The notes under the pieces: generated by a model
Database searches by the model: none
What the model saw: the letters and a program-made list of their open reading frames with translations, nothing else
What the model was told of the DNA's origin: nothing
Made by a program: the position numbers and the translations under genes
Shown here: positions 15,242 through 23,204 of the stretch, in pieces
Layout: every line of letters begins with the position of its first letter
How positions within the stretch are numbered: position 1 is the first letter of the stretch
Source: UMGS1387 sp045540015
Lineage (GTDB): Bacteria > Bacillota > Clostridia > Oscillospirales > CAG-382
Direction: 5' to 3'
Assembly: GCA_045540015.1 (NCBI GenBank)
Contig: JAZQGP010000052.1
Location: 62,001 to 126,000, forward strand
Length of the DNA stretch: 64,000 bases

Positions 15242-17356
15242 TCAGCCTGTAAAGTCAAAAACTGCTTTTCCGTCGGCGAGTTTCAATCTGCCGTCAAAGC
15301 TTTTTCCCGTTCGTGACGAAATAAAACCCTGAATTTTAGATGTCTGTCCCGTTTCAATAAGAAGCTTTACATTAGAAACAGATATGTTTCTAGAGCATAT
15401 ATTGAGACTGACGGAAAACTTACAGCCTTCTTTGTAGCCTCGGCAACCGTAGCTGTATCTGCCTCTAATAATCTCCTTGCCGCACAGCGGGCAATTACCA
15501 ATTATATCACCAAAACAGCCGGTATATGAATCGGTTTCCGGCGGAAGTTCTTTGCGGTCGAATACAGCTGAAATTTCCTGCTTTGCGAGTTCTACGCTGT
15601 CGGATACTGCAATTTCACCTCTATATACCTTCTTTAATGCCTGACCAAGCTGGCTGGTTTTAAACTTATCCATATTTATGTTCATATTTCCGAGCGATTC
15701 GATGAGAAATATGCCGTCAGGCAATATATGGTATACATCTTTTTTCAGTTCAATATATTTGCTCTTACAGGCATTTTCAATAATTCCTGTTCTTGTAGCC
15801 TCGGTTCCAAGCTCAAGACCTTCAAATATTGCTGCATAGTCTTCCGCATCATCCTCGCGTTTATCTTCATCCTTGTTTACAGCAGCCTTTTCTTCACGAA
15901 ACGGATTTTTAAGATAATTGTTAAGCGTTTCAATTGTATAATGCTTTGGAGGTGATGACATCTTTTCGATGGATTCAAATTTTATGTTTACTGAATCTCC
16001 TTTTGACAGCTTGGGGAGCAGCCTATCCTTTGAAGAATACTCATCATATCTCGTCCAACCTTTTTCAAGTAGCACTGCGCCCTTTATGGTAATATCTTCA
16101 AGTTCTCCTATACTAATCGTCATTTCTGTTTTTTCAGCAATACAAGCCTCAGCACAAAAAACTGCTGCAAACCTGCGTACAACTGTTGAATACACAAGCA
16201 TTTCGCGTTCTGTAAGCCTTGTTTTGTCAGGGACTTTATAAGTAGGCGTAAGTGCTGAATGTGACTCGATTTTGCTGTCATCAAACACTGTTTTATCATC
16301 TCGGAATTTTAAATTGTATCCGAGATTTGTAAAGTTCTCAACAATCTTTTTAATCTTATCTTTTTCGGGTGTTGCAAGATATTCGGAGTTGGTTCTGGGA
16401 TATGTAAGATAACCTGCTTCATACAGCTTTTGTACAATTTCAAGGCTCTCTGTCATATTCATCTTATATCTTTTACTGAGAACATTCTGAAGTTTAGACA
16501 GAGAATAAAGCTTACCCGGATGTACTGTAGTTTTATTCTTTTTAATTGTTTTAACAACGGCTGTTTGTGTGTTATACTGTTCACACGCAGCTTTTGCTTT
16601 CTCAAATTCGTCCTTTGTAAACTTGAGTTTACTTGTCAGTTCAATAATCTCATCATTTGTAACTTCTTTACTTACAATTGCATAAGTTTTTTCAGGCACA
16701 AAGTTTTTAATCTCCATATCCCTGTCGTATATTGCCTTGACTATCGGAACAATTACACGACCTACACGCAAGAGAAGTCCTGTTCTTAGTGTTGCATAAC
16801 GTGTAAGATTAGTACCGTAAAGCCAATCAATATATGTTCTTGCAAGCCCTTCATTTGCAAGATTATCATATTCCGCTTCATCTTTCATTTCAGAAAGAGC
16901 TTTTACAATTGTTTCCGGAGTCTGATCAGGCAGCCAAAGACGTGCGAGTTTTTTGTTTGATGCAAGAGCTTTGTCTACGCAAAGTCTTACAATAATTTCT
17001 CCTTCACGGTCAGCATCTCCTGCGTTGATAATTGTATCAACATCTTCCCTGTTGCAAAGCTGTCTTATAGTATCAAATTGACGCCTTACACCTTCATCAA
17101 CCTGCTTGTTAGTACCTTTTTTTAAGGAAAATTCAAACCTTTCGGGAAAACACGGAAGATTTCCGAAGGACCATTTTCCCGAACCATCAGGAGAAGGATT
17201 ATAGTACTCTATGTCCTCAAGAGAAAACAAATGCCCGAAAGCCCATGTTACAATATAATCTTTATTTTGCATGTAGTTACCGTTCTTTGACATGTTTCCT
17301 ATAGCAGCTGCTATATTTCTGCCAAGACTGGGTTTTTCGGCTATTATAAGCTTCAT
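15242..17356 (-). CDS. topB: DNA topoisomerase III (type IA)
   Basis: The 704-aa enzyme cuts one DNA strand through a 5'-phosphotyrosine and passes the other strand, decatenating replication and recombination intermediates. The Toprim domain begins at once (MKLIIAEKPSLGRNIA) and carries the acidic metal-binding motif DADREGEIIVR (about 113-123). The active-site loop is YLTYPRTNSEYL with the catalytic tyrosine near residue 318. The C-terminus has a single zinc ribbon (CPLC ... YGCRGYKEGC, about 618-640) followed by a GKSFDGRLKL repeat-like tail. The ATG start has GAGGT 5 bases upstream. Short zinc-ribbon TopB forms like this occur both on Clostridia chromosomes and on conjugative elements, but no other transfer gene is near. 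It stands alone between surface-protein paralogs and the divergent mecA-like gene. A separate topoisomerase I is encoded at 58044. Confidence 0.93.
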   Translation of the reverse strand: MKLIIAEKPSLGRNIAAAIGNMSKNGNYMQNKDYIVTWAFGHLFSLEDIEYYNPSPDGSGKWSFGNLPCFPERFEFSLKKGTNKQVDEGVRRQFDTIRQLCNREDVDTIINAGDADREGEIIVRLCVDKALASNKKLARLWLPDQTPETIVKALSEMKDEAEYDNLANEGLARTYIDWLYGTNLTRYATLRTGLLLRVGRVIVPIVKAIYDRDMEIKNFVPEKTYAIVSKEVTNDEIIELTSKLKFTKDEFEKAKAACEQYNTQTAVVKTIKKNKTTVHPGKLYSLSKLQNVLSKRYKMNMTESLEIVQKLYEAGYLTYPRTNSEYLATPEKDKIKKIVENFTNLGYNLKFRDDKTVFDDSKIESHSALTPTYKVPDKTRLTEREMLVYSTVVRRFAAVFCAEACIAEKTEMTISIGELEDITIKGAVLLEKGWTRYDEYSSKDRLLPKLSKGDSVNIKFESIEKMSSPPKHYTIETLNNYLKNPFREEKAAVNKDEDKREDDAEDYAAIFEGLELGTEATRTGIIENACKSKYIELKKDVYHILPDGIFLIESLGNMNINMDKFKTSQLGQALKKVYRGEIAVSDSVELAKQEISAVFDRKELPPETDSYTGCFGDIIGNCPLCGKEIIRGRYSYGCRGYKEGCKFSVSLNICSRNISVSNVKLLIETGQTSKIQGFISSRTGKSFDGRLKLADGKAVFDFTG

Positions 17357-17414
17357 TTTTACCTCATAATTTGTAATTTTGTTATTTTAATCCATTACTG
17401 TAAAACATATTATA

Positions 17415-17443
17415 GTGACACAAAGATACTTATATATTATAAT
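17415..17443 (+). promoter_or_regulatory. Sigma-A-type promoter of the mecA-like gene
   Basis: GTGACA (17415-17420), a 17-bp spacer and TATAAT (17438-17443) stand 29 bp ahead of the start codon. The -10 is perfect and the -35 is near consensus. Confidence 0.6.
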
Positions 17444-17472
17444 ATCTTTATCCAAACAACAGGAGATACAAG

Positions 17473-18063
17473 ATGGAACTGATAAAAGTTAATTCACTTA
17501 AACTCAAAATAATACTATCGCCGCTTGACATTAAAAATCTCGGTCTTGATACAAGCCAAGGAGATTGCGAGGAATCTCTTTCAATGCGTGCTTTTCGGGA
17601 AATACTCGATAAAGCTAAAGAGCAAACAGGTTTTGAATCCGGCACCGCACAGCTATATGTACAGTTTTACCCTTCGAAAGACGGCGGAGGAGAAATGTAC
17701 ATAACAAGAAGAGGATTTCAACTGCCTGAAGGGAAAATCCGTCATTTCGGTGACAGCGGCACAATTGATATTTTCAGCACATATATTACAGTTTTCAAAT
17801 CAAGTGAAAATCTCATTGCCATTTGCAAAAGACTATGTTCTGACGGTTTTACAGGGACAAGTATACTCTACACCTGCATTGGTAAATATTTTCTTGTTTT
17901 AAACGGAACATCCACAGAAAACTTCAACACATACCTGTCAGAGTACGGAAAAGCTTATGTTTCAGACAGTCTTATGCTCGCTTTTCTTGAGGAACACGGA
18001 AATAAACTTTGTGAGAATAATACTGTTGAAACTTTTTGTGAAATATTTGGCAGAACTATTTAA
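17473..18063 (+). CDS. mecA: MecA-family ClpC adaptor protein
   Basis: The 196-aa protein matches the MecA/YpbH layout. It has an N-terminal substrate-binding domain (about 1-80: MELIKVNSLKLKIILSPLDI, acidic centre, then helix SMRAFREILDKAKEQTGF), a variable linker, and a C-terminal ClpC-binding domain (about 100-196: FKSSENLIAICKRL, TSILYTCIGKYFLVL, ending HGNKLCENNTVETFCEIFG). MecA proteins load substrates such as ComK onto the ClpC ATPase for degradation by ClpP and help assemble the ClpC hexamer. AGGAGA lies 7 bases before the ATG. It is followed after 56 bp by the glycosylase gene and is likely co-transcribed with it. Similarity is in pattern and length rather than long identical motifs, so the exact substrate set is unknown. 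The ClpC partner is not in the window. Confidence 0.75.
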   Translation: MELIKVNSLKLKIILSPLDIKNLGLDTSQGDCEESLSMRAFREILDKAKEQTGFESGTAQLYVQFYPSKDGGGEMYITRRGFQLPEGKIRHFGDSGTIDIFSTYITVFKSSENLIAICKRLCSDGFTGTSILYTCIGKYFLVLNGTSTENFNTYLSEYGKAYVSDSLMLAFLEEHGNKLCENNTVETFCEIFGRTI

Positions 18064-18119
18064 AAATCAAATAAAATGTTGTATAATGACAAAAAACACA
18101 TAAAGGTGTGGTGAGATTT

Positions 18120-18680
18120 ATGAATACAACAGAATGGGAAAAGCTTTACAAGGAATGTGATGAATGTCGCGGATGTTCGCTTTGCGAAACCAAAACAAAC
18201 ACCGTTTTCGGAAGCGGTAACCAAAACGCCGATCTGATGTTTATCGGAGAAGCTCCGGGCGAAAATGAGGACCTTCAAGGGCTTCCCTTTGTAGGTGCCT
18301 CAGGAAGACTTTTAGACAAATACCTTGATGCGGTTGGCTTAAAAAGAGAAGATGTGTATATCGCAAACATTCTCAAATGCAGACCGCCTAAAAACCGAGA
18401 TCCAAAGCCCGAGGAAGAAGACGCATGCATAGGTTATCTTCGCCGTCAGCTTGAGCTAATACGTCCGAAAATGATTGTGTGTCTCGGAAGAATTTCCGCT
18501 ATGCGCATTATCAAACCCGATTTCAAAATTACAGCCGAACACGGCAAATGGTTTAAAAAAGGCGATTATCTCATGTGTGCTGTGTATCATCCGTCCGCAC
18601 TTCTTCGAGATCCGAGAAAGCGTGATGATATGATGCGTGATTTTATTATGCTAAAGGAAAAGCTCGCGGAGCTAAAGTAG
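18120..18680 (+). CDS. Uracil-DNA glycosylase, family 4 (iron-sulfur type)
   Basis: The enzyme removes uracil from DNA to start base-excision repair. Family-4 marks are present: an N-terminal cysteine cluster (CDECRGCSLC) before VFGSGN; motif 1 FIGEAPGENEDLQGLPFVGASG (about 42-63, shown in the gene); NILKCRPPKNRDP; a further cysteine in EDACIGYL; and the C-terminal VYHPSALLR motif with the catalytic-region histidine. The four cysteines ligate a [4Fe-4S] cluster in this family. The ATG at 18120 (187 aa) is chosen over the in-frame GTG at 18108 because the purine-rich GGTGAG and AAAGGTG precede it. A strong terminator follows. Confidence 0.9.
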   Translation: MNTTEWEKLYKECDECRGCSLCETKTNTVFGSGNQNADLMFIGEAPGENEDLQGLPFVGASGRLLDKYLDAVGLKREDVYIANILKCRPPKNRDPKPEEEDACIGYLRRQLELIRPKMIVCLGRISAMRIIKPDFKITAEHGKWFKKGDYLMCAVYHPSALLRDPRKRDDMMRDFIMLKEKLAELK

Positions 18681-18707
18681 CAAGGCTGATAATTAAATAT
18701 TTCTAAA

Positions 18708-18745
18708 ATACCGTGCAGAATGCTATCCGCACGGTATCTTTTTTT
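18708..18745. terminator. Intrinsic terminator after uracil-DNA glycosylase
   Basis: ATACCGTGC (18708-18716) pairs with GCACGGTAT (18729-18737) and is followed by CTTTTTTT on the plus strand. The T-run overlaps the stop codon of the convergent GLUG-protein gene. On the minus strand no matching U-run follows, so it mainly serves the plus strand. Confidence 0.85.
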
Positions 18746-20408
18746 ACCTAGAGAGTATATCGTCAATAACTTTTTTTTGACTTTCGATCATATTTTCATA
18801 TTCGTCACTCTGAGATATGCTGAATGCGACCTGATACGGCGAGCGTTTTACAGGATCACCGTAAAGAATAACATTCTCTCCGTCAGCAATATATTTCACA
18901 TAAGGACGTGCTATAAAAACAGTTTTATACGCATAATCGGGTATATTGACAAGCACTCCTGTGAAGAAAACTCCCGAATCATCCATGTCATATATTATGT
19001 CTTCCGGATCCTCGGCATCACGTATAAAAGCAGCACCGCTGACATATTTAATACCGCTGTCAAATGTAAGCTCATTTTCTCCGACATTATCATCAATAGC
19101 AATAATAAATCCGTATTCTGCACTGTATGAGCGCATCTGATTATTTGCAGAGGCAAGATATCTCATTCCTACGGGATTGCTAGTTCTAATTTGCGCTGCA
19201 TCAAACGACACCGGCGCACCGTTAGTACGGCACAAAACTCTCAGACTGAGAGAACTATTATAATCAAGATACCATGTATTTACAAGATCATAAAGAAGTG
19301 TTTCTGTCAAAAAAGTAGGATCGGAAAAGCTTTTTTTCAGGACTTGCGTACCACCTGTACACACCAAAGATGCCGTAACGGTGCTATCTGAAGCTCTGTA
19401 ACACTTATTGAGCTTAACGTGATTTCCGATGTATCCGGAAAATCCGCCCGCATTATTATCCAGTAAACCTTCAGTAATAACATTTCCACTTGCAAAACAA
19501 TTCTCAGCATTATAATTATTTGCTAATAGTTCTGCTTCAGAATCGGAAAACCATCCCGACCAACCGCGCTCGTCCTGGTTAAGATACCCGGAAAAACCGC
19601 CTGCAAAGATATGAGATGCATTTTTTCCGCAATTTACATTTCCGGAAGCGCTGCAATTTGTAAATGTAAAGGTTACAGAAGACATTGCAACTGCATTTCC
19701 TAAAAATCCACCGACATAACAGTAAGTTGCAGCATCCGCTGTTATATCACAATTTGCTCTGCAGTTTGTAATTTTGCACAAACCATTTTCAGCCATAATT
19801 TTTCCGGCAAGTCCGCCTACATTAGAAACAGCGCCGCTACTTTTACCTGTAACAGTTCCGCTTACACTGCAGTTTGTAATAAAAGTGTCGCTCGATTTAA
19901 CACCTTCAGCAAATCCGCAAAGCAGTCCTGCGTAAACGTTTGATGAGACAGAAGTATTAACAGTACATCCGCTAACTCCAAGATTTTTAATGCCTCCACC
20001 CTTCAGATATCCAACAATTCCCGAATAACTAACAGACTTAATTCTGGCATTATAAACGGTATAACCGTTACCGTCAAGCGTTCCGGAAAAAGGCTTTGAA
20101 ACTGTTCCTATCGGAACAAGCTCTCCACCGGCAAAGTCAATGTTGCAGGTAAGAGTACAGACAGCAGTCTGATATCCCGATGTACCACTGTTAACGTTAT
20201 TTGCAAAAGCATTGAACTGTTCGGCATTAGAGATGGTTATGTTAAGCACTTCGGAGTAACTATTGGCGACATCCGAGTTTTCGGATGCAGTAAATGAAAA
20301 ATTCTCCTGCGAAGTTTCAACTTCTATAATGTCTAAAGGTGCGGAAAAAGCATATATTGCCAATATTGCGGAAAGAAACATCGAACAAACAATTAATTTG
20401 GTTCTCAT
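18744..20408 (-). CDS. Secreted GLUG-repeat beta-helix protein with the shared C-terminal domain
   Basis: This 554-aa protein has a signal peptide (MRTKLIVCSMFLSAILAIYAFS). Residues about 50-375 form GLUG-type repeats of a right-handed beta-helix: FSGTLDGNGYTVYN, then repeated 'YVGG.LGN', 'AGLLCGF' and 'AGGFSGY' rungs with 'ITNC..SGTV' connectors. Such helices act as adhesins or carbohydrate-binding scaffolds; no catalytic set is seen. From about 410 to the end it carries the same unnamed domain that closes the three SGNH paralogs (GMRYLAS, AEYGFIIA, SGAAFI, FFTGVLVNIPDYAY, ARPYVKY, LYGDPVKRSPYQVA). There is no LPXTG or SLH anchor. GGAGA lies 8 bases before the ATG. It starts 28 bp after gpmI on the same strand with no terminator between, so it may be read from that operon. 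Function beyond a surface role is unknown. Confidence 0.8.
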   Translation of the reverse strand: MRTKLIVCSMFLSAILAIYAFSAPLDIIEVETSQENFSFTASENSDVANSYSEVLNITISNAEQFNAFANNVNSGTSGYQTAVCTLTCNIDFAGGELVPIGTVSKPFSGTLDGNGYTVYNARIKSVSYSGIVGYLKGGGIKNLGVSGCTVNTSVSSNVYAGLLCGFAEGVKSSDTFITNCSVSGTVTGKSSGAVSNVGGLAGKIMAENGLCKITNCRANCDITADAATYCYVGGFLGNAVAMSSVTFTFTNCSASGNVNCGKNASHIFAGGFSGYLNQDERGWSGWFSDSEAELLANNYNAENCFASGNVITEGLLDNNAGGFSGYIGNHVKLNKCYRASDSTVTASLVCTGGTQVLKKSFSDPTFLTETLLYDLVNTWYLDYNSSLSLRVLCRTNGAPVSFDAAQIRTSNPVGMRYLASANNQMRSYSAEYGFIIAIDDNVGENELTFDSGIKYVSGAAFIRDAEDPEDIIYDMDDSGVFFTGVLVNIPDYAYKTVFIARPYVKYIADGENVILYGDPVKRSPYQVAFSISQSDEYENMIESQKKVIDDILSR

Positions 20409-20436
20409 AGCTGTATTCTCCGTTCTGAATTAGAAT

Positions 20437-22098
20437 TTAGAGGACTTCTATCATACTTTCATCCCAGATCGAAGGGGCTTGATACCCCATAAGATTTACG
20501 ATAGTTGCGGCAATATTTGAAAGACCGTAGCCTTCTTTATCGACAACTTTATAGTTGTCAGAAAATGTATTGTCATAAATGATACAAGGAACAGGATTTA
20601 AGGTATGACTTGTTTTAGACTTCATTGTGCCATCCTTTTCTTTTTTAGGCTCGCCTGTCTTTTTATCAATTTCATACATTTCATCAGCATTACCGTGGTC
20701 AGCAGTAATAAGTGCAACACCGCCAACCTTATCTACGGTTTCAAGAATTCTTGCAAGACAAAGATCAAGTGCTTCGACAGAAACAATAGTTGCAAGATAA
20801 TTACCTGTATGACCAACCATATCTCCGTTCGGGAAGTTTACACGCATAAAACGATATTTTCCTTCCTCTGCAACCTCGATAAGTCTGTCTGTAATTTCAG
20901 CACACTTCATCCACGGTCTCTGTTCGAAAGGAATAACGTCGGATTTTATTTCTTCATAAGTTTCTGTGGCATCATCAAACTTTCCGCTCTTGTTTCCGTT
21001 CCAGAAATATGTTACGTGACCAAATTTCTGTGTTTCAGAAAGAGCATACTGAGTAACTCCCATATTAGCAAGGTATTCACCCATTGTACCTTTGATTTCA
21101 GGAGGAGAAACAAGATATCTCGAAGGAATATGCTTGTCCCCATCGTACTCAAGCATACCTGCGAATGTTACATCGGGATAGTAAACTCTGTCAAACTCAT
21201 TAAAATCTTTTTCATCAAAAGCACGCGAAATTTCAATAGCTCTATCACCTCTGAAATTATAGAAAACAACGCTGTCGCCATCAGTGATTTTACCAAGAGG
21301 CTCGCCGTTTTCAGCAATAATAAAAGGAGGAAGATCCTGGTCAATACATGAAAGCTCTGCTCGGTATGTTTCAACAGCTTCTTTTGCAGACGCAAACTGT
21401 CTTCCTTCACCAAGAACATGTGTATGCCAGCCTTTTTCGACCATAGACCAATTTGCTTCATATCTGTCCATAGTAACTGCCATTCTTCCGCCGCCGGATG
21501 CAATTTTTGCATCAAATCCACCGTCATTGAGTTCGGCAAGAAAAGCTTCAAAAGGAACAATGTAGTCAAGTGCGGATGTTTCACCAACATCACGTCCGTC
21601 AATAAGGGTATGGATTCGTACAGTTCTTATTCCCTCTTTTTTTGCCTGAACAATCATTGCCTTTAAGTGGTCAATATGAGAATGAACATTACCATCGGAG
21701 AAAAGACCGATAAAGTGAAGGGTTTTACCGGTATCCTTCACAGAAGCAATTTGCTTCCAAGCGTCGGACTCAAACATAAGTCCCGATTCAATAGAGTTGG
21801 AAACAAGCTTTGCACCTTGAGCAAAAACCTGTCCTGCTCCTATAGCATTATGACCGACCTCGGAGTTACCCATATCGTCATCGGAAGGAAGTCCAACTGC
21901 AGTTCCATGAGCCTTGAGCTTAAGAGTAGGATATTTACTCATAAGCATATCAAGTGTAGGTGTTTTTGCATGCTTTACAGCATTGGAAAGATTATCCTTT
22001 CCAATACCTATACCATCCATAACAATGCAGAATACAGGTCTCTGCTTTGCTTTTTCGTCGTTGTTTTTAAAATTGATTGTTTTTAACGTTTCTTTCAT
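20437..22098 (-). CDS. gpmI: 2,3-bisphosphoglycerate-independent phosphoglycerate mutase
   Basis: It interconverts 3- and 2-phosphoglycerate in glycolysis and gluconeogenesis using two Mn ions and a phosphoserine intermediate. The alkaline-phosphatase fold is clear: metal-binding VMDGIGIG and NAVKHAKTPTLD near the N-terminus, the catalytic serine in DDDMGNSEVGHNAIGAGQ, the inserted phosphotransferase domain with TLIDGRDV, and C-terminal metal ligands ITADHGNADEM. At about 553 aa it is slightly longer than the usual 510-540. The ATG at 22098 follows AGGAGA at 9 bases; an upstream in-frame ATG at 22140 lacks a ribosome site. It lies 73 bp after mreB on the same strand. The usual glycolytic neighbours (gap, pgk, tpi, eno) are absent. 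Confidence 0.96.
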   Translation of the reverse strand: MKETLKTINFKNNDEKAKQRPVFCIVMDGIGIGKDNLSNAVKHAKTPTLDMLMSKYPTLKLKAHGTAVGLPSDDDMGNSEVGHNAIGAGQVFAQGAKLVSNSIESGLMFESDAWKQIASVKDTGKTLHFIGLFSDGNVHSHIDHLKAMIVQAKKEGIRTVRIHTLIDGRDVGETSALDYIVPFEAFLAELNDGGFDAKIASGGGRMAVTMDRYEANWSMVEKGWHTHVLGEGRQFASAKEAVETYRAELSCIDQDLPPFIIAENGEPLGKITDGDSVVFYNFRGDRAIEISRAFDEKDFNEFDRVYYPDVTFAGMLEYDGDKHIPSRYLVSPPEIKGTMGEYLANMGVTQYALSETQKFGHVTYFWNGNKSGKFDDATETYEEIKSDVIPFEQRPWMKCAEITDRLIEVAEEGKYRFMRVNFPNGDMVGHTGNYLATIVSVEALDLCLARILETVDKVGGVALITADHGNADEMYEIDKKTGEPKKEKDGTMKSKTSHTLNPVPCIIYDNTFSDNYKVVDKEGYGLSNIAATIVNLMGYQAPSIWDESMIEVL

Positions 22099-22171
22099 TG
22101 TTAGGTTTCTCCTATATTTATTGACTGCATTTGCAGACATATTATTGACTTATGAATTTTAGCACTACATC

Positions 22172-23197
22172 TTAATTGCCGTTTCTTACAGCATGCTTCA
22201 ACACGCTTTCATATCCGGGTCCCGACATAACCTTTATAATTCCGTCCGCAACACAGTCAAGCGGACGCTTCGCAATATAAACATCAAGATGCGTTTTTTC
22301 ACGAATAAGAAAAGCAAGTCCGGGTAAAAGTGCACCACCGCCGGCAAGCATAATTCCGTTTGAAAGAATATCACCGCACAACTCTGGCGGAGTATTTTCA
22401 AGCGTTAAACGAATAACCTCAATCATTTTAGAAACAGGCTCGCTTATCGCATGACGGATTTCTTCAGAATAAAGATTGAAAACCGATGGCAAACCTGTGA
22501 TTAGATTTCTTCCTCTGACGGCAAGCATTCCGTTGTCTGCAGCGGGATGTGCAGAGCCGATTTCTTTTTTGATATCCTCTGCTGTATTCTCGCCGATAAC
22601 AACATTAAATTTTTTACGGATATATTCTATTATTGCCGCATCAAGCTCATCACCTGCGACTCTTATTGAATTTGACACAGCAACGCCACCTGCAGTTACA
22701 ACAGCGACCTCGGTTGTACCGCCGCCAATGTCAACCACAATGTTACCAACAGGATTTTTAAAATTCAGTCCTGCTCCTATTGCAGCTGCCACAGGCTCTT
22801 CAATGAGTGCAACATCCGAGGCTCCTGCTTCAAACGCGGCGTTTTCAAGAGCTCTGTGTTCAACCTCAGACACGCCATAAGGTATACATACAATAACCTT
22901 AGGCTTTGCAAAAAATGAATTATTCATAGCTTTTTTTATAAAAAGCCTGAGCATTGTAAGTGTAATCTCAAAATCAGCAATTACGCCGCCCTTCAGCGGT
23001 CTTACAACTGAAATATTATTAGCGGTTTTTCCAATAAGTTTTTTAGCTTCGTTGCCGACAGCAATAATTTTTTCACTCTTATTGTCAAAAGCAACTGCAC
23101 TCATCTCTCTTATTATAACGCCTTTATCCTTGGTACATACAAGCGTATTTGCAGTACCCAGATCTATTCCGATGCAGTTTGAAGAAAAACCCTGCAT
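22172..23197 (-). CDS. mreB: Rod-shape protein MreB/Mbl (actin-like)
   Basis: This 341-aa actin homologue forms membrane-bound filaments that guide lateral cell-wall synthesis. Actin-fold motifs are intact: phosphate 1 GIDLGTANTLV, connect 1 and phosphate 2 VVDIGGGTTEVAVV, and the adenosine motif region GGGALLPG. RPLKGGVIADFE and GNEAKKLIGK are typical of MreB/Mbl. The start is the ATG at 23197, with AGGAGG further upstream inside the last codons of the preceding gene, which ends 8 bp earlier. mreC, mreD and rodA do not follow, unlike the common order, so this may be a stand-alone Mbl-type copy. Its tight coupling to the DUF4011-like protein upstream is notable. Confidence 0.93.
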   Translation of the reverse strand: MQGFSSNCIGIDLGTANTLVCTKDKGVIIREMSAVAFDNKSEKIIAVGNEAKKLIGKTANNISVVRPLKGGVIADFEITLTMLRLFIKKAMNNSFFAKPKVIVCIPYGVSEVEHRALENAAFEAGASDVALIEEPVAAAIGAGLNFKNPVGNIVVDIGGGTTEVAVVTAGGVAVSNSIRVAGDELDAAIIEYIRKKFNVVIGENTAEDIKKEIGSAHPAADNGMLAVRGRNLITGLPSVFNLYSEEIRHAISEPVSKMIEVIRLTLENTPPELCGDILSNGIMLAGGGALLPGLAFLIREKTHLDVYIAKRPLDCVADGIIKVMSGPGYESVLKHAVRNGN

Positions 23198-23204
23198 AAC
23201 GCTT

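Noticed and set aside
15242..17356. Topoisomerase III as a sign of an integrated conjugative element
   Set aside because: No integrase, relaxase, coupling protein, attachment repeats or transfer genes are near; a chromosomal TopB is the simpler reading.
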